From JBCCZC01 sp039188505 (GTDB taxonomy: Bacteria; Pseudomonadota; Gammaproteobacteria; Xanthomonadales; SZUA-38), in the NCBI GenBank assembly GCA_039188505.1, contig JBCCZC010000329.1, forward strand, positions 1 to 6,548: a DNA stretch of 6,548 nucleotides, written 5' to 3'. Below, one piece after another: positions 1 through 6,155 of this stretch. Positions within the stretch are counted from its first letter, which is position 1; every line of letters begins with the position of its first letter. The translations under genes were made by a program, and so were the position numbers. Below the pieces are notes generated by a model. It ran no database searches. It was not told where the DNA came from and saw nothing but the letters and a program-made list of their open reading frames with translations.

Positions 1-1346
1 CCGTAGCCGGCTCGGTGGCGCTGGCAATGGACGCTGACGACGAGCTTCCCGAAATCCGCCGTGTCCGGCTGGCATCCGCCACCGACCCGTCGCTATGGAT
101 GCAGGCGGCTGTCGAGGACGATGGCACCTTCGAGGCCGTGGTGCCGGCGGGCGACTACACGGTCAGCGTGCCGGAGCGGACAATCGGCAATCCGTACGAC
201 AACCTGATCGCGCTGGCGCCAGCGTCGACCGTCGAGGTGACCGTTCCCGCGGGTGGAAAAGTCGACGCGCCGGCGCTGGCCGTCGCGGCCGCACCGGAGC
301 TCGACTTCCTCGAAGACGAGGGTGTGCTGTTCGATTTCACGCCGGCGCGTGCGCAGGCCTTCGACCAGCTCGTCGAAGAGCTGATGGCGCGCTACCAGGT
401 GCCGGGCGTCTCGCTGGCTCTGGTCAAGGACGGGGTCGTCGTGCACCAGCGCGCCTACGGCGTCCAGAACGCCTATTCGGGGGAGGCTGTCAGGGCGGAC
501 ACCGTGTTCGAGGCGGCCTCGATCACCAAGACGATCTTCGCCTTCGCCGTCAATCGCATGGCCGAGCGCGGCGAGATCGACCTCGATCGGCCACTGCACG
601 AGTACCTGCCCTTCGAGGACATCGCCTACGACGATCGCTACCGGGCGATCACCGCCCGCCACGTGCTGAGTCATCAGACCGGACTGCCCAATTGGCGCTG
701 GCAGAACGACGACGGTCGCATCGACATCAAGTTCGAGCCCGGCACCGCCTACGGCTATTCGGGCGAGGGCTTCGAATACCTGGGCCGCGTCGTCGCTCAC
801 ATCGCGGACAAGCCGCTCGAGACCGTCCTCCTCGAGGAAACGCAGCGGCCGATGGGCCTGACGGAAAACACCTGGTTCTCGTCGAATGACGCGCTGAAAG
901 CCGTCGTCTCTCGCGGCCACCTCGACGGCATGGCGGGCCCCCACGATCTTCCCGGGGCGGTCGGTGTCGCCTTCAGCATGTATACGGAAGCCGGTGCGTT
1001 CGCGAACTACATGCTGGCGCTGATGAAACGCGAAGGCCTGTCCGCCGAACAGTACGACCGGATGCTCAGCCCCGAGACCCCCCTGCCGGAGGACGACCTC
1101 AACGACCCCGAGATCCCGGAGTCCTACGGTCTCGGTTTCCACCTGGCCGACACGCCGCTCGGGCTCGCCTGGGGCCACGGCGGCAACAACGGCAACTTCA
1201 CCTGCCAGTTCGAGATCTACGACGAGCACGACCTTGGATTCGTGATCTTCACCAACGCCAACACGGGCCCGAAGCTGGTGGATGATCTGCGGGAGTACCT
1301 GGTGATGGGGCGCAAGCCGGGAAGCGACGGGAGCACCGCTCCCTGA
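1..1346 (+). CDS. Serine beta-lactamase-like hydrolase (S12 / class C fold), 5' partial
   Basis: A penicillin-binding-protein-like serine hydrolase of the beta-lactamase / esterase / D-Ala-D-Ala carboxypeptidase superfamily. The frame is open to the left edge, so the true start lies outside; a GTG at 15 is the first possible start codon seen but is probably internal. Counting from that GTG (443 residues), residues 1 to about 100 form a beta-rich region with a 'DDGTFEAVVPAGDYTV' segment typical of carboxypeptidase-regulatory-like sandwiches. The catalytic domain starts near residue 120. The SxxK nucleophile motif is S169-I-T-K172. The second motif is Y248-S-G, with Gly where classical enzymes have Asn; I believe this is usual in some family branches. 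The third motif is H388-G-G, in the usual 'GHGGNNG' setting. The active site therefore looks intact. An envelope or secreted location is likely for the family, but the signal peptide would lie upstream. The true substrate cannot be told from sequence; calling it an antibiotic-resistance enzyme would be unsafe. It converges on the next gene with no gap. Confidence 0.9.
   Translation, partial: VAGSVALAMDADDELPEIRRVRLASATDPSLWMQAAVEDDGTFEAVVPAGDYTVSVPERTIGNPYDNLIALAPASTVEVTVPAGGKVDAPALAVAAAPELDFLEDEGVLFDFTPARAQAFDQLVEELMARYQVPGVSLALVKDGVVVHQRAYGVQNAYSGEAVRADTVFEAASITKTIFAFAVNRMAERGEIDLDRPLHEYLPFEDIAYDDRYRAITARHVLSHQTGLPNWRWQNDDGRIDIKFEPGTAYGYSGEGFEYLGRVVAHIADKPLETVLLEETQRPMGLTENTWFSSNDALKAVVSRGHLDGMAGPHDLPGAVGVAFSMYTEAGAFANYMLALMKREGLSAEQYDRMLSPETPLPEDDLNDPEIPESYGLGFHLADTPLGLAWGHGGNNGNFTCQFEIYDEHDLGFVIFTNANTGPKLVDDLREYLVMGRKPGSDGSTAP
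1329..1343. terminator. Hairpin at convergent 3' ends (candidate weak bidirectional terminator)
   Basis: GGGAGC-ACC-GCTCCC is a perfect 6-bp GC-rich stem with a 3-base loop. It lies in the last five codons of the hydrolase gene and 3 bases beyond the stop of the opposing gene. Neither strand has a T-run after it, so it does not fit a standard Rho-independent terminator. It may still shape the 3' ends of both messages. It could equally be a chance product of GC-rich codons. Confidence 0.35.
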
Positions 1347-1350
1347 TCAG
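1343..1350. repeat. Palindrome CTGATCAG carrying both convergent stop codons
   Basis: The perfect 8-bp palindrome CTGATCAG gives TGA at 1344-1346 to the plus-strand hydrolase and TGA, read from 1349 to 1347, to the minus-strand gene. The two coding regions therefore meet with no base between them. Confidence 0.8.
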
Positions 1351-1742
1351 GCGTGGCGCGCCAGCTCGGTGGCCACGAAGGTGTCGATGTCGTCGGGCTG
1401 ATCGCCGACGATGGTCGGCACCGGCAGCTCCGAGAGAACGAGGTCGCGGAGGATCGCTCCGAAGGTCGGGGCCACGTCCATACCGATGCAGACGCAACCG
1501 TGCTGGACGAGCGCCAGGTGCATGCGCCGAATCTCCTCGAGGCCCTCGGGCGTCAGGCCGGCGCGGTCTTTCGGATGCTCGACGAGGGCCCAGGGAATCC
1601 CCTCGGGCGCTTCATCGAGAATCGCCTGCTGCAGGCGGCGGATACCATACTCGTTGAATCCGCCGACCGGATAGTTGTGCAGAACGCGACCCTGCCATTC
1701 GAGGCGGAAGTCGCCGTGCTCCAGTTCCATGGTCGGTGACAT
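1347..1742 (-). CDS. Hypothetical protein, 131 aa, possibly SpoIIAA/STAS-like
   Basis: A small soluble protein with no signal peptide or membrane segment, so probably cytoplasmic. I do not recognise a named family. The order of elements (a short beta stretch 'DFRLEWQGRVL', an amphipathic helix 'YGIRRLQQAILDEA', a hydrophobic strand 'WALVEHP', a helix beginning 'TPEGLEEIRRMHLALV', then 'GCVCIGMDV' and 'LPVPTIVGDQPDDIDTF') loosely recalls SpoIIAA-like/STAS proteins, but this is only a fold-level impression. I chose the ATG at 1742 because AGGGA lies 3 bases upstream; that spacing is short, so the start is not secure. An in-frame TTG at 1769 has no ribosome binding site and the ATG at 1730 has none at proper distance. 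The opposite-strand frame here is open too, but its product has none of the alternating hydrophobic pattern seen in this one. It is divergent from the large secreted protein and its stop abuts the hydrolase stop. Confidence 0.7.
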   Translation of the reverse strand: MSPTMELEHGDFRLEWQGRVLHNYPVGGFNEYGIRRLQQAILDEAPEGIPWALVEHPKDRAGLTPEGLEEIRRMHLALVQHGCVCIGMDVAPTFGAILRDLVLSELPVPTIVGDQPDDIDTFVATELARHA

Positions 1743-1871
1743 GCTTCCCTGGATATTCAGGGTACGCAATACCGACGCCCGGCAACGGGGATCGGATCAA
1801 CTGAGGCCATCGCGTGTCGGCCACGCGGCATCGACCGGCACCGACATCACGCGTGTGTAGAATCGAGACGC

Positions 1872-1892
1872 GAGCCGCACGACGCGCGGCTC
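1872..1892 (+). promoter_or_regulatory. Inverted repeat in the 5' leader of the secreted protein gene
   Basis: GAGCCGC (1872-1878) and GCGGCTC (1886-1892) are perfect inverted 7-mers around a 7-base loop. If the TAGAAT at 1858 is a real -10, this hairpin would sit near the 5' end of the mRNA, about 11 bases before the Shine-Dalgarno sequence. It could be an mRNA hairpin or a regulator-binding dyad; the sequence cannot decide. Confidence 0.4.
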
Positions 1893-1903
1893 TACCGGGA
1901 CTC

Positions 1904-1910
1904 AGGGGGA
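1904..1910 (+). promoter_or_regulatory. Ribosome binding site fixing the start at 1917
   Basis: AGGGGGA lies 6 bases before the ATG at 1917. An in-frame TTG directly after the AGGGGGA (1911) would have no spacing, so the ATG is the start. Confidence 0.75.
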
Positions 1911-1916
1911 TTGACC

Positions 1917-4547
1917 ATGTTCATCAAGTTGCTGCGCGCGTTGCACGGTCGGCTACTTGCCGCGATGGTGGTCACCGCGTGTCTGCCGGCCCACGGTGCC
2001 TTCATCTACCTGCCCGGTTCCCTGCAGGGTACGGATACCGACACCGGTGCGCTGGGCCTCGCCACCGAGCGGATCCAGCTGGTGGTGGACGACGCCCGCC
2101 TCGGGGGCATGCCCGCCGGCAGCCTGGTCACCGGGCTGGCGCTGCGGGTCGCGCCGGGCGCGGCCTCATCGCTGACGGCGCAGACCATCACCCGTTACGA
2201 GATCCGCCTCAGCCAATCGACGAATCCACCGGGTTTCCTCTCCACGACCTTTGCCGACAACCGCGGCGCTGACGAGGTGGTGGTGCGGAGCGGATCGCTC
2301 TTCCTGCCGGAAACCGCGCCCGGCGAATTCGTGGAGATCGACTTCGAGGCGCCTTACGTTTTCAGCGGCGGCCCGCTGCTCATCGAGCTCGCGCATGACG
2401 GATTCCCGGCGGGCGGTGTCAGCGCCCAGGCGCGCTTCGGCGAGGCGGGCGTGCAGTCAGCCTTCGGCACCGGCTTCGACGCAACCACTGCGAATCTCGG
2501 AACGTTCAACGACCACGTGGTCGTCAGGATCCGCTTCGAAGCGCCGCCGGCGCCCGATGGCGTGTACCGCCTCAGAACCGAGGCTTCCCTGTCCTTCTGG
2601 CACGAGGACGGCTTCGGCGATCGCCTGGTGTCGACCCGGTTCCAGACCGATGACGCCTTCTCGCGCTTCGTTCTCGAGGACCGCGGCGATGGCCTCGTCG
2701 GACTGATTTCCCGCGGCTCCGGCGGACGCCTCCGGGTCGATCCCGACGACCAGCTCCTCTCGACGCGAGAGGACATCGACGACGCGTTCGCGAGCTTCCT
2801 CCTTGCCCCCGAAGGCAACCAGGTCTACCGGATCTTCAACGACGGCAACGGCCGCTTTCTGCACGAGGACGGCGGAAACGACCAGTTCCTGTCCACACGC
2901 TTCCAGCCCGACGACGGCTTCACCCGCTTCGGGGTCTTTCGCGAAGCGCCCGAGAGGATGCTGGGGCCGGGCGGGGCGGAGTACACGCAGCCGCCCGAGT
3001 TCCTCCCAGGCCCCCGCGACCAGGTGTTCTCCGGCAACGGCCAGGTGCTCGCCTACATCACCGCCTCGTCGAATGTCCTAGGGGGCGACGACAACGAGCG
3101 CGTTCGTGTCGTCACCTATGACTTCGCCACCGGCGAGGCCGAGGTGATCGATGTCACGCCCACGGGAGCGCCATCGAATCAGGGCGCCAATGCCGTCGCC
3201 ATCTCCGACGATGGCCGCTACGTCGCGTTCAGCAGCCAATCCGACAACCTGGTTGATGGCGTCGATGTGCCCCCGAACCCGGAATTCGGTGACGCTGACA
3301 TCTTCCTGCGCGACCGGCTTCTGCAGACGACCACCCGGATCTCGCGGGAGGGCATTCCCGGCGCCGGTACCCGCGGCACACCACGGCTTTCGGGTGATGG
3401 CCAGGTCGTCGCCTATGCCAGCTCGGAGATCGACGGCACTCGCGTCGATATCTACCTGTACGATCGCACCGAAGACCGCTATGAGCTGGTGACCCGCGCG
3501 TTCGACGGTGGCGACGCCGATGGGGACAGCCTGTCTGCCATCGCACTTTCGTCCGACGGCCGCTTTCTCCTGTTCCAGTCCGCAGCCGAGAACCTCGTCG
3601 AGAACGACGACAATGGCCGGGCGGACGCGTTCCTCTTCGACCGATCCACGGGCATGCTGGAGCGCATCGACGTCAGCCCCTTCGCCAAGGGCGACGAACC
3701 CGCGATCACCACTCTCGCCCTGTCGAGCGATGGCGACCGGGTGCTGCTCACGACCGATGCCGCCCTCGACCCCCTCGACGTGAACGAGGTTCGGGATCAC
3801 TATCTCCTAGAGCGCTCGACGCAGACGCTCACGCTCGTGACGGTCGCCGCCGACGGCGGCCCGGCGGATGGCAGCAGCTTTGGCGGCCGCCTGTCTGCCG
3901 ACGGCCGCTATGCCTCGTTCTTCTCCTTCGCCACCAATATCACGCCGGGCGATGAAAACGGTGTCGGGGACATCTTCATTCGTGACCTGGAAGCGGGAGT
4001 GACCGTGCTCTTCTCGACCCGCTTCGACGGAAACCCGATTCCTTCCGGTGCCGTCTTTGAGGCCCTGGCCGGGGACGCGTCACGCATCGCTTTCCAGAGC
4101 TCCGATGCCGGCGTGGTCGATGGCGACACCAATGATGTGACCGATCTCTTCGTGATGCCGGTGATCTACCCGGATCGCGGACTTCAGCCCGTCATCGAAT
4201 TCGACCGTGACGTGCTCGAGGTGCTGGAGGGGGATGATCCTGACGTTTTCTACCAGATCCGCGTCCGACGCTTCGGCAACGAGGCGCCCGGGGCCGGCGT
4301 CGAACTGTCTTTCGGAGCTCCCTTTGCTGAAGCGACCTTCGCCTCGTTCGATATCCTGGAGGTCATCGACATCATCGCGCCCGGCCAGGGAAACGACATC
4401 GTGGACGGCGATCGGGAGTTCGAGATCGAACTCGTCTTCCCTCGCAATGCACGCATCGGGGGGCGATCCACGCTGACGGTCCGGATCATCGACGACGACG
4501 CGCTTCCGGAGGAGGTGTTCAAGAACGGCTTCGAGGGCGACGGCTAG
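1917..4547 (+). CDS. Secreted multidomain protein: beta-trefoil, TolB-like propeller, Calx-beta
   Basis: 876 residues, exported. Residues 1-27 are a signal peptide (basic start with K4, R7 and R12, hydrophobic core, likely cleavage near AHG27). Residues about 28-210 are a beta-rich domain with a 'LSTTFADNRGADEVVV' segment like those I recall in PEP-CTERM-type exported proteins. Residues 217-343 hold three repeats (starting 217, 260, 303) sharing the pattern D-x-x-L-S-T-R...D-D-x-F-x-x-F, matching one fascin-like beta-trefoil. Residues about 368-750 form a propeller of the TolB/PD40 type, with S-x-D-G-R-like turns at about 372, 430, 492, 545, 603 and 660 and a weaker one at 718; several blades have acidic D-x-N-type loops that might bind calcium. 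Residues about 757-863 resemble Calx-beta (LEGDD near the start, IIDDDA at the end). The tail is VFKNGFEGDG (867-876), with no C-terminal membrane helix. No catalytic motif was found, so a binding, adhesive or structural role is more likely than an enzymatic one. The stop lies 1 base from that of the opposing gene. Existence is near certain; function is unknown. Confidence 0.9.
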   Translation: MFIKLLRALHGRLLAAMVVTACLPAHGAFIYLPGSLQGTDTDTGALGLATERIQLVVDDARLGGMPAGSLVTGLALRVAPGAASSLTAQTITRYEIRLSQSTNPPGFLSTTFADNRGADEVVVRSGSLFLPETAPGEFVEIDFEAPYVFSGGPLLIELAHDGFPAGGVSAQARFGEAGVQSAFGTGFDATTANLGTFNDHVVVRIRFEAPPAPDGVYRLRTEASLSFWHEDGFGDRLVSTRFQTDDAFSRFVLEDRGDGLVGLISRGSGGRLRVDPDDQLLSTREDIDDAFASFLLAPEGNQVYRIFNDGNGRFLHEDGGNDQFLSTRFQPDDGFTRFGVFREAPERMLGPGGAEYTQPPEFLPGPRDQVFSGNGQVLAYITASSNVLGGDDNERVRVVTYDFATGEAEVIDVTPTGAPSNQGANAVAISDDGRYVAFSSQSDNLVDGVDVPPNPEFGDADIFLRDRLLQTTTRISREGIPGAGTRGTPRLSGDGQVVAYASSEIDGTRVDIYLYDRTEDRYELVTRAFDGGDADGDSLSAIALSSDGRFLLFQSAAENLVENDDNGRADAFLFDRSTGMLERIDVSPFAKGDEPAITTLALSSDGDRVLLTTDAALDPLDVNEVRDHYLLERSTQTLTLVTVAADGGPADGSSFGGRLSADGRYASFFSFATNITPGDENGVGDIFIRDLEAGVTVLFSTRFDGNPIPSGAVFEALAGDASRIAFQSSDAGVVDGDTNDVTDLFVMPVIYPDRGLQPVIEFDRDVLEVLEGDDPDVFYQIRVRRFGNEAPGAGVELSFGAPFAEATFASFDILEVIDIIAPGQGNDIVDGDREFEIELVFPRNARIGGRSTLTVRIIDDDALPEEVFKNGFEGDG
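2565..2945 (+). repeat. Three tandem 41-43-residue protein repeats (fascin-like beta-trefoil)
   Basis: Encoded repeats start at residues 217, 260 and 303 of the secreted protein. The conserved core reads HEDGFGDRLVSTRF, DPDDQLLSTRE and HEDGGNDQFLSTRF, each followed by a D-D-x-F-x-x-F end. Period and number fit the threefold symmetry of a single beta-trefoil. The similarity is at protein level, and the repeats differ enough to be old. Confidence 0.7.
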
Positions 4548-4553
4548 GCTAGC
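4543..4553. repeat. Inverted repeat GCTAG-G-CTAGC carrying both convergent stop codons
   Basis: The near-palindrome supplies TAG at 4545-4547 to the plus-strand secreted protein and TAG, read from 4551 to 4549, to the minus-strand cysteine-rich protein. GGCGA (4536-4540) and TCGCC (4560-4564) pair outside it, so the region could form an imperfect hairpin at the shared 3' end. There is no T-run on either side. Confidence 0.6.
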
Positions 4554-5064
4554 GGCAGCTCGCCAGCAGGTCGGCTCGCATGGCGATCTCCTCGTCGGTC
4601 CGCGCCTCGTCGACCGTCTCGCACCAGTCGTGGTGCGCCATGTAGTTGTGGTGCCAGGCACCGCCGCGGTGACCGCATTCGAAGCGGAAGTTGTCCTGCG
4701 CCTGCTTTACACCCGTTCGGGCGTAGTCGTGGCAGCGCTGATCCGCGGCCGCAGCCGGCTGGCACTGATCGAGGAGTTCATTGCGCTTCGAGTTTTCGCT
4801 GGCGGGCTCCTCGGGCGGCGCCGTCAGGCACCAGGTGTAGTGATCCGCGTAGTCGGTGTGCCACTCACCGCCCTGGATGCCGCACTGGTCCCGCAGGTTG
4901 TTCATCTGCTGGCGAACGCCGGTTTCGGCGTAGCGGTGACAGCGCTTTTCGTTGCTCTCCATGCGTCCGCCAGACAAGTCCTCGGCGGCGTGCGCGGCGC
5001 CCGACGTCGCGCCCAGGACAGCGATGATCGACCAAACCACGACGATACGATTCCGTTTCGGCAC
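4549..5064 (-). CDS. Exported protein with two copies of a four-cysteine module
   Basis: 171 residues. Residues 1-26 are a clear signal peptide (K3, R4 and R6, hydrophobic core, AHA26 then AE), leaving a mature protein of about 145 residues for the periplasm or outside. The mature part is a tandem duplication: module 1 at residues 41-101 and module 2 at 110-170, offset by 69. Both share C-H-x-Y-A-x-T-G-V-x-Q, then N, then C-G-x-x-G-G-x-W-H, then Y-x-x-H-x-x-W-C, and a final L-L-x-x-C. Each module has four cysteines, consistent with two disulfides, plus conserved Trp and His. I recall similar C..YA...V.Q / GxRW / H..WC modules in proteobacterial hypothetical proteins but know no assigned function. 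GTG at 5064 is chosen because GGAGAG sits 4 bases upstream and the product then begins exactly at the signal peptide; the open frame to 5184 would add 40 residues with no export logic. It is divergent from the cytochrome gene. The conserved His residues make metal binding conceivable, but nothing proves it. Confidence 0.85.
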   Translation of the reverse strand: MPKRNRIVVVWSIIAVLGATSGAAHAAEDLSGGRMESNEKRCHRYAETGVRQQMNNLRDQCGIQGGEWHTDYADHYTWCLTAPPEEPASENSKRNELLDQCQPAAAADQRCHDYARTGVKQAQDNFRFECGHRGGAWHHNYMAHHDWCETVDEARTDEEIAMRADLLASCR

Positions 5065-5068
5065 TCCA

Positions 5069-5074
5069 CTCTCC
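5069..5074 (-). promoter_or_regulatory. Ribosome binding site fixing the GTG start at 5064
   Basis: On the minus strand GGAGAG lies 4 bases before the GTG at 5064. It supports this start over upstream in-frame codons. Confidence 0.65.
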
Positions 5075-5197
5075 AACGTGATCCGGCATCCAGCCTCGAC
5101 CGTAGCCCACGTTCGCGGCCCGGACAACGTCGACGGGCTTGTTTGACTAGAACCAAATTGTGCCGGTGCCTTTCCGCCTAGCATGAAATCATCTGAC

Positions 5198-5205
5198 GAG
5201 GGGAG
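5198..5205 (+). promoter_or_regulatory. Ribosome binding site for the cytochrome c start at 5214
   Basis: GAGGGGAG ends 8 bases before the ATG at 5214, good spacing. A GTG at 5205 overlaps this site and an ATG at 5217 is 11 bases away, so 5214 is preferred. Confidence 0.7.
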
Positions 5206-5213
5206 TGCGGACG

Positions 5214-6149
5214 ATGATGTTGATTCGCAGAACCCTGGCGGTCCTGGCCATCCTGCTGCTGGGCCAGCCCGTCCTCGCGGCCGACGAGCCCGATTTCCAG
5301 GACAAGGTCGAACGTATCGAGGAGGCGCTGGTTTCGAATCCGGGCCGGGCCTTGCCCAACGCGATCGACTCCTGCCGCCAGCAGAAGGCTTACGCGGTCA
5401 AGCTGTACCACATGGGCATGGCAGCGCGCGCCGACCGGACGCTCGCCTATTGCTTCGACGCGCTCCAGATTTCCGAGGAGGCGACGGTCGAGGAGATCGC
5501 CGCCATTTCCCAGGAGCAGCTCAAGGCCAATGCCGACGCCGAGTACGACAAGGCCATGACGCTCACGCCCGACATCGAGAACGGCCTCGAGATCTATCGC
5601 CAGTGCGCGGCCTGCCACCAGGGCGAGGGCTGGGGGAATGCGCTGGTCGGGACACCGCAGATTGCGGGACAGCATCGCGACGTCGTGATCCGTCAGCTCG
5701 CCGACTTCCGTTCGGGCAACCGCGACTCGGTCATCATGATCCCCTACGCGACCGCCGAGATCATCGGCGGGCCGCAGGCGATCGCGGACGTCGCGGGCTA
5801 CATCGACAGCCTTCAGATCACCACCGAGAACGGCAAGGGGCCCGGCGACACCCTCGACCTCGGCAAGACGCTCTACGATGACCACTGCGCGGAGTGCCAT
5901 GGCGCCAACGGCGAGGGCAGCAACGACGAGCTCGTGCCGCGGATCCAGGCTCAGCACTACCGCTACCTGAAACGTCAGTTCGAGTGGATGCGGGACGGCC
6001 AGCGGCGGAACGCCAATGCCGAGATGGTCGCGCAGATCCAGGGCTTCGAGGATTCCGACATCAGCGCCATCATGGACTACGTCTCGCGCATGGAGCCGCC
6101 GCCCGAGTTCCAGGCGCCGCCCGGCTGGAAGAACCCGGACTTCAACTGA
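5214..6149 (+). CDS. Exported dihaem cytochrome c (c4-like) with extra N-terminal domain
   Basis: 311 residues; a periplasmic electron carrier by family analogy. Residues 1-22 are a signal peptide (R5, R6, leucine-rich core, VLA22 then AD). Residues about 23-115 are a predicted helical region with no haem motif and two cysteines, C54 and C80. Two cytochrome c domains follow. The first has C131-A-A-C134-H135 and a probable axial Met at M175 ('VIMIPYA'). The second has C225-A-E-C228-H229 and a probable axial Met at M271 ('AEMVAQIQGF'). The spacing, the 'QIAGQ' and 'RIQAQHYRYLKRQ' segments and the closing 'DISAIMDYVS' helix are typical of cytochrome c4. Classical c4 proteins are nearer 200 residues, so the N-terminal domain is additional. 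The C-terminus is proline-rich (PPPEFQAPPG). The redox partner is unknown; a terminal oxidase or a reductase is possible for this family, but no such gene is nearby. Confidence 0.92.
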   Translation: MMLIRRTLAVLAILLLGQPVLAADEPDFQDKVERIEEALVSNPGRALPNAIDSCRQQKAYAVKLYHMGMAARADRTLAYCFDALQISEEATVEEIAAISQEQLKANADAEYDKAMTLTPDIENGLEIYRQCAACHQGEGWGNALVGTPQIAGQHRDVVIRQLADFRSGNRDSVIMIPYATAEIIGGPQAIADVAGYIDSLQITTENGKGPGDTLDLGKTLYDDHCAECHGANGEGSNDELVPRIQAQHYRYLKRQFEWMRDGQRRNANAEMVAQIQGFEDSDISAIMDYVSRMEPPPEFQAPPGWKNPDFN

Positions 6150-6155
6150 ACCGGC

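Larger units (their letters stand above)
1743..1916. promoter_or_regulatory. Divergent intergenic region with weak promoter candidate
   Basis: This 174-base gap separates the small minus-strand gene from the large secreted protein gene and must hold the start signals of both. On the plus strand TAGAAT at 1858-1863 matches the -10 consensus at five of six positions, but the sequence 17 bases before it (CCGGCA at 1835-1840) is a poor -35 box; TCGACC at 1831-1836 is closer to consensus but 21 bases away. I saw no strong operator or sigma-54 type site. Confidence 0.3.
5065..5213. promoter_or_regulatory. Divergent intergenic region between cysteine-rich protein and cytochrome c
   Basis: This 149-base region must drive two exported-protein genes in opposite directions. 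On the minus strand TTGTCC (plus 5122-5127) and TACGGT (plus 5099-5104) are 17 bases apart, the right spacing but poor box matches. On the plus strand TTGTGC (5158-5163) and TAGCAT (5179-5184) are 15 bases apart, and TTGACT (5143-5148) has no good partner. The stretch around 5141-5160 is locally AT-richer than its surroundings. None of these is convincing alone. Confidence 0.25.

Noticed and set aside
93..1229. Long open minus-strand frame (378 codons) opposite the hydrolase gene
   Set aside because: It is antisense to a gene with complete catalytic motifs. Its product has no recognisable domain and a skewed composition typical of the complement of GC-rich codons.
1353..1739. Plus-strand open frame opposite the small hypothetical gene
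   Set aside because: It has no ribosome binding site at its start and its composition looks like an antisense shadow. The minus-strand product has a more protein-like hydrophobic pattern. This is the least certain strand choice in the window.
2565..2945. DNA-level tandem repeat or CRISPR-like array in the trefoil region
   Set aside because: The repeats are conserved as protein, not as DNA, and have no spacer structure.
3078..3800. Minus-strand open frame of 240 codons inside the propeller region
   Set aside because: The plus-strand frame encodes regular propeller repeats with consistent third-position GC; this frame is its complement.
4630..5181. Plus-strand open frame opposite the cysteine-rich protein
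   Set aside because: The minus strand has a signal peptide, a ribosome binding site and an internal duplication; the plus-strand product has none of these.
5065..5184. N-terminal extension of the cysteine-rich protein to an upstream ATG at 5184
   Set aside because: It would bury the signal peptide 40 residues inside the chain, and the GTG at 5064 has a good ribosome binding site.
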